This document shows positions 60,525-64,000 of a stretch of 64,000 nucleotides of DNA, piece by piece (the stretch's first letter is position 1; every line of letters begins with the position of its first letter). The notes below the pieces were generated by a model that saw nothing but the letters and a program-made list of their open reading frames with translations, did not search any database and was not told the origin of the DNA. Both the position numbers and the translations under genes were made by a program. Source of the stretch: CAVQAH01 sp963784195. Its GTDB lineage: Bacteria; Acidobacteriota; Vicinamibacteria; Vicinamibacterales; 2-12-FULL-66-21. Location: the NCBI GenBank assembly GCA_963784195.1, contig CAWARA010000022.1, forward strand, positions 62,001-126,000, in the 5' to 3' direction.

Positions 60525-62023
60525 ATGCACCACGTCGCTCCCCCAGCCCGGCGGTGTCCCCTTCTCGTTGTCTCGAACCGGGAGCCGTACGTTCATACAC
60601 GTGGTGTCGACGGTTCCATCACCGCCGCGCCCAGTACTGGCGGCGTGGCTGTGGCGCTCGACGCCCTGATGCGTGAACGCGGCGGCACCTGGGTCGCCCA
60701 CGGATCCGGCGATGCTGATAGAGCCGTCGTCGACGAACATGATCGCGTGCGCGTGCCCCCCGGCGAGGAAACCTATACGCTCCGGCGTATCTGGCTTTCT
60801 CCCGGAGGAGGAACGGCACTACTACAACGGGTTTGCGAACGAAGGCTTGTGGCCGCTGTGTCACATTGCCCACGTGCGTCCGATTTTTCGATCGGACGAC
60901 TGGGCCGAGTATCGCGCCGTCAATGCCAGGTTCGCTGATGCGATTGCCGACGAGCTTCGGGGTTCCTCAGCACCGGTGTTCATTCAGGACTACCATCTGG
61001 CCCTGACGGCCGGTTTTCTGAAACGCCGGTGTCCCGGATTCACCCGCCGCCCTCTTCTGGCACATTCCATGGCCGGATCCGGATCGTCTGCGCATGTGTC
61101 CATGGCGCCGCGAGATCGTCCGCGGGCTGCTCGCCAACGACCTGCTGGCCTTTCAACTCGAGCGCGATCGACGCAATTTCCTCGTGAGCGTCCGCGACGA
61201 GCTGACGGCCAGAGTCGAATCGCGTCAGAGCGCAGACAGCCCGATGACTTCCTCGCAGGTGACCATCGACGATCACACCACGCAGGTGGCCGTCGCGCCG
61301 ATCGGCGTGGATTTCGATCGCATCCAGAAAGCGGCCAACGATCCGACGCTGAACCGCGAATCGACAAAGCTCGTCCGCGAACTCCGCCTTGACGAGGCAG
61401 GACTCGACATCATCGGCATCGGTGTCGACAGGCTCGACTACACGAAAGGTATTCCGGAGCGTCTGGAAGCGATCGACCGGCTGCTGACGATGCGTCCCGA
61501 CCTGCGCGACAGGTTTGCCTTCGTGCAGGTGGGCGTGCCCTCCCGCTCGACCATCGATTCCTACGCCGAGATCGAACGGCAGATTGATGAGAAAATCGCA
61601 GAGATCAATACACGGCATGGCCGGTCCGCTGCGCACGGTCCGATCAGGTACCGCAAGGCTGCGCTCAGGATCAGGCAACTCGTAGCCCTGTATCGGCTCG
61701 CGGATTTCTGTGTCGTCAGTTCGCTCCACGACGGGATGAATCTCGTTGCGAAGGAGTTCGTCGCAGCCCGCAACGACCTCGACGGCGTGCTGGTGCTGAG
61801 CGAGATGACGGGCGCGGCACAGGAGCTGAAGGAGGCGGTGACCATCAACCCGTATCACATCGAGGGTTTCGCAGGCGCGATCGAGCGGGCGATAGCCATG
61901 AAGCCGCCCGAGCGCGCGGCGCGGATGCGTTCCCTTCGCCGCGTCGTGGCTGGACACGACATCTTCGTCTGGGCCTCCGATATCCTCGAGAGCCTCGAGC
62001 AAACCGAGAATGTCGGAACCTGA
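60525..62023 (+). CDS. otsA: Trehalose-6-phosphate synthase, GT20 family, frame broken
   Basis: GT20 synthase that makes trehalose-6-phosphate from UDP- or GDP-glucose and glucose-6-phosphate, about 500 residues after joining. It reads LLVVSNREPYVH, GGVAVALDALMRERGGTWVA, then after a change near 60798 RHYYNGFANEGLWPLCHI, and after another near 61050 FWHIPWPDPDRLRMCPWRRE. The donor-site segments VDRLDYTKGIPERLEAI, SSLHDGMNLVAKEFVAAR and LSEMTGAAQEL are intact. It overlaps otsB by 14 bases, so synthase and phosphatase are coupled. Confidence 0.88.
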
Positions 62024-62813
62024 CGTTCGTCGCGCAGCGGACGCTATCGGGCGAATCGCGCGCACACATCATCTACTGCTGCTGTTCGATTTCGACGGCA
62101 CGCTGTGTCCCTTCCACCCCGATCCGTCGGCAGTCTGGCTCGCCGACGATCGGCGCGACCAGTTGCTGACGATTGCCAGGCGGGCGACGATCGCCGTCGT
62201 CAGCGGACGCCGCCTCGATGACGTGAGGCGCCGGGCCGGGCTGCCGACGTCCACGTTCTGCGCTGGCCTTCACGGGCTCGAGATCGAGGGTGGCGGCGAG
62301 CAGTTCGTCCACCCCGACGCATCCGCAGCGACTGAACTGCTCCGAAGTCTCGAAGGAGCGCTCGGGCGCGCGGTCGGAGGCCTGTCGGGCGTATTCGTCG
62401 AAGCGAAGTCCATCTCGCTCGTTGCGCATTTCAGATCCGCGAGCGCCGCTGTGGCGGCGCGCGCACGAGACGAACTGCTGGCGGTCGCACGGCCACACGT
62501 CGAAGGGGGCAGACTTCGGGTCATGCCCGGGGCGGCGATGGTCGAGTTGCTGCCGAACATTTCGTGGAACAAAGGCGACGCCGTCGAGTGGATTCACCAG
62601 CGCGTTCGAGCGCAGCACGCGGACGTCACGTGTGTCTACGTGGGTGATGACGTGACCGACGAGGATGCCTTCCGCGTGCTCCGCAATCGCGGCCTCTCCA
62701 TAGCCGCCTCCGATCGCGTGAGCGGCGCCGACTTCAAGATCGACGGTCCTGACGATGTCGGGCAGTTGCTTGCGACGCTCGCCGAGCCGAGCAGCGAACA
62801 TGCGATACGATAG
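62010..62813 (+). CDS. otsB: Trehalose-6-phosphate phosphatase
   Basis: 267-residue HAD-family phosphatase. Motif I LLLFDFDGTLCPF with both Asp, motif II VVSGRRLDDV, the cap segment GLHGLEIEG and motif IV YVGDDVTDEDAFRVL are complete, as is the Lys in WNKGDAVEW. It removes phosphate from the OtsA product to give trehalose, an osmolyte and desiccation protectant. Confidence 0.93.
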   Translation: MSEPDVRRAADAIGRIARTHHLLLLFDFDGTLCPFHPDPSAVWLADDRRDQLLTIARRATIAVVSGRRLDDVRRRAGLPTSTFCAGLHGLEIEGGGEQFVHPDASAATELLRSLEGALGRAVGGLSGVFVEAKSISLVAHFRSASAAVAARARDELLAVARPHVEGGRLRVMPGAAMVELLPNISWNKGDAVEWIHQRVRAQHADVTCVYVGDDVTDEDAFRVLRNRGLSIAASDRVSGADFKIDGPDDVGQLLATLAEPSSEHAIR

Positions 62814-62837
62814 GCTTTTGCCCAATCGAGAAGGACC

Positions 62838-63674
62838 ATGACAGAGACTCGTATCACCGTCGCGCACAGTCCCGACTCGGACGACGCGTTCATGTTCTAC
62901 GGACTTGCCAGCGGGAACGTCGACACAGCCGGAATCGGCGTCGACCAGGTACTCGCGGACATCGAGACGTTGAACCGCGCGGCATTCGAGGGACGGTACG
63001 AGGTCACGGCCGTTTCGTTTCATGCGTTCGCACACCTGGCGGGGAAGTACGCGCTGCTGCCGCACGGCGCCAGCATGGGCGATCGTTATGGTCCGATCGT
63101 CGTTTCGAAGACAGACGGACCGGGCGAGGTCAAGGGCGCGCGGATTGCGATACCGGGCACGCTGACGACGGCGTACCTGGCGCTGCGCATCTACGAGCCG
63201 GATTTTCAGTTCGTCGTCGTGCCGTTCGACGAGATCCAGCAGGCCGTGCTCGATGGCAAGGCGGAGGCAGGTCTGCTGATTCACGAAGGGCAGCTGACGT
63301 ACGCCGATGACGGGCTTCGCAAGGTCGTGGACCTCGGCGAGTGGTGGGCTGAGCGGACCGGGGGGCTGCCGCTGCCGCTGGGCGGCAACATCATCCGCCG
63401 CGATCTCGGTCCAGACATGATCTCGCGGATATCGAGAATGCTCCACGACAGCATCGCCTACGCGCTGTCACATCGTGAAGCCGCCGTCGAGTATGCGCTG
63501 CAGTTCGGCCGGGGACTCGATCGGGCCAGGACCGACCGCTTCGTCGGCATGTACGTCAACGACCTCACCCTGTCGTATGGCGACCGCGGAAAGCGCGGGC
63601 TCGAGCGTCTGATGTCCGAGGCCTTCGAGAAGGGCCTGATCCCGGAGCGGGTCACGGTGGAGTTTGCTGCCTGA
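62838..63674 (+). CDS. mqnD: 1,4-dihydroxy-6-naphthoate synthase, menaquinone futalosine pathway
   Basis: MqnD/MqnA-like periplasmic-binding fold enzyme, 278 residues. The MqnD markers are AHSPDSDDAFMFYGL near the N-terminus and LLPHGASMGDRYGPIVVSK; LLIHEGQLTYADDGL follows. It makes 1,4-dihydroxy-6-naphthoate from cyclic dehypoxanthine futalosine, so this organism makes menaquinone by the futalosine route rather than via MenF. An AAGGACC ribosome site precedes the ATG. Other mqn genes are not in the window. Confidence 0.92.
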   Translation: MTETRITVAHSPDSDDAFMFYGLASGNVDTAGIGVDQVLADIETLNRAAFEGRYEVTAVSFHAFAHLAGKYALLPHGASMGDRYGPIVVSKTDGPGEVKGARIAIPGTLTTAYLALRIYEPDFQFVVVPFDEIQQAVLDGKAEAGLLIHEGQLTYADDGLRKVVDLGEWWAERTGGLPLPLGGNIIRRDLGPDMISRISRMLHDSIAYALSHREAAVEYALQFGRGLDRARTDRFVGMYVNDLTLSYGDRGKRGLERLMSEAFEKGLIPERVTVEFAA

Positions 63675-63887
63675 GACGACCGCAGCGGGATCAACTTCCG
63701 ACCTCCAACTCGCAAGAAAATGGCTACGGTCACGGAGCTCGAGTCGATCAAGAGGACGGGGACGACCAGAACGTGCTCACGACGACCACGACTCGCCATG
63801 ACGTCGTGACGTCGTGACCGTCGAATCGTTGCAAGGGCCGTCAGCCGTCACAATACGACTTCCGGGGGATTGCCGAGTTGACAGGCG

Positions 63888-64000
63888 TCAGGCCAGCAGC
63901 AGATCGGTGAACACGAACCCGTCGCGCTCGACGGTGATGCCGGTCTTCACCCGTACCGCCTCCGAGAACATCGGCCCGCCGACCGCGCACGTGTGAAACT
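63888..64000 (-). CDS. C-terminal end of a minus-strand gene, function unknown
   Basis: Reading leftwards from the right edge, one frame encodes HTCAVGGPMFSEAVRVKTG, ITVERDGFVFTDLLLA and stops at 63888-63890. It reads like the tail of a real protein, but 36 residues are too few to name it. The preceding intergenic stretch (63675-63887) holds a fragment of the family B repeat (63696-63718) and a gacgtcgtgacgtcgtgac string. Confidence 0.45.
   Translation of the reverse strand, partial: FHTCAVGGPMFSEAVRVKTGITVERDGFVFTDLLLA

Noticed and set aside
1..64000. tRNA, rRNA or prophage genes
   Set aside because: No cloverleaf-like or rRNA-like segments and no integrase or phage structural genes were seen in the gaps.

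Overview
The window is GC-rich, densely coded bacterial chromosome and most likely belongs to an Acidobacteriota genome, probably of the Vicinamibacteria type. The best clues are a PadR regulator translationally coupled to a long ADOP-type ABC permease (17564-20532), many secreted peptidases (M14, S9, S41, S8), a deoxyhypusine-synthase-like gene, the futalosine menaquinone gene mqnD, and intergenic spaces filled with short inverted repeats. The assignment rests on gene content only. No rRNA, tRNA, phage, transposase or CRISPR locus was seen.

Layout. 1-8.7 kb: M14 peptidase, then a coupled 5-oxoproline/hydantoin cluster (pxpA-hyuA-hyuB-MFS). 8.8-15.2 kb: exported proteins (S9 peptidase, lipoprotein, duplicated-domain protein, LolA-like protein, S41 peptidase). 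15.2-15.6 kb: tandem and inverted repeat block, followed by an acidic/RGG-rich protein and an acetamidase. 17.5-22.5 kb: PadR/ADOP, fabI, BON lipoprotein, flavin reductase. 22.6-28.5 kb, minus strand: HD-GYP/GGDEF protein, subtilase, sigma-54 activator. 28.6-33.8 kb: DHS-like protein, DUF5615, nagA, a GDGSI-repeat lipoprotein, queC and queD. 33.9-38.7 kb: iron module of feoB, a membrane-anchored DtxR/FeoA fusion and a divergent DtxR regulator around a perfect 20-bp palindrome; ubiE. 38.8-42.3 kb: a PilT-like protein with degenerate ATPase motifs. 42.4-46 kb: CoA transferase, a glutaredoxin with an in-frame UGA at the first Cys of its CxxC motif, homoserine dehydrogenase, aminotransferase. 46-56.5 kb: SIMPL protein, rmuC, then Fe-S assembly (A-type carrier, sufBCD, sufS, sufU, sufT, Rrf2 regulator, iscS). 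56.6-64 kb: two antiporter-like membrane proteins coupled to an HtrA-like pseudoprotease, otsA-otsB, mqnD and the tail of one more gene.

The genes describe an aerobic-type heterotroph that exports many peptidases, recycles 5-oxoproline and amino sugars, imports ferrous iron under DtxR control, builds Fe-S clusters with a SUF machine, makes menaquinone (MqnD, UbiE/MenG) and accumulates trehalose.

The most interesting item is the candidate selenocysteine glutaredoxin at 43595-43840 with a SECIS-like hairpin just after the UGA. A strong caveat applies to the whole window: about 22 single-base frame breaks interrupt about a dozen otherwise intact conserved genes. They look like uncorrected indel errors of the assembly rather than genuine pseudogenes, so such genes are annotated here across the breaks.
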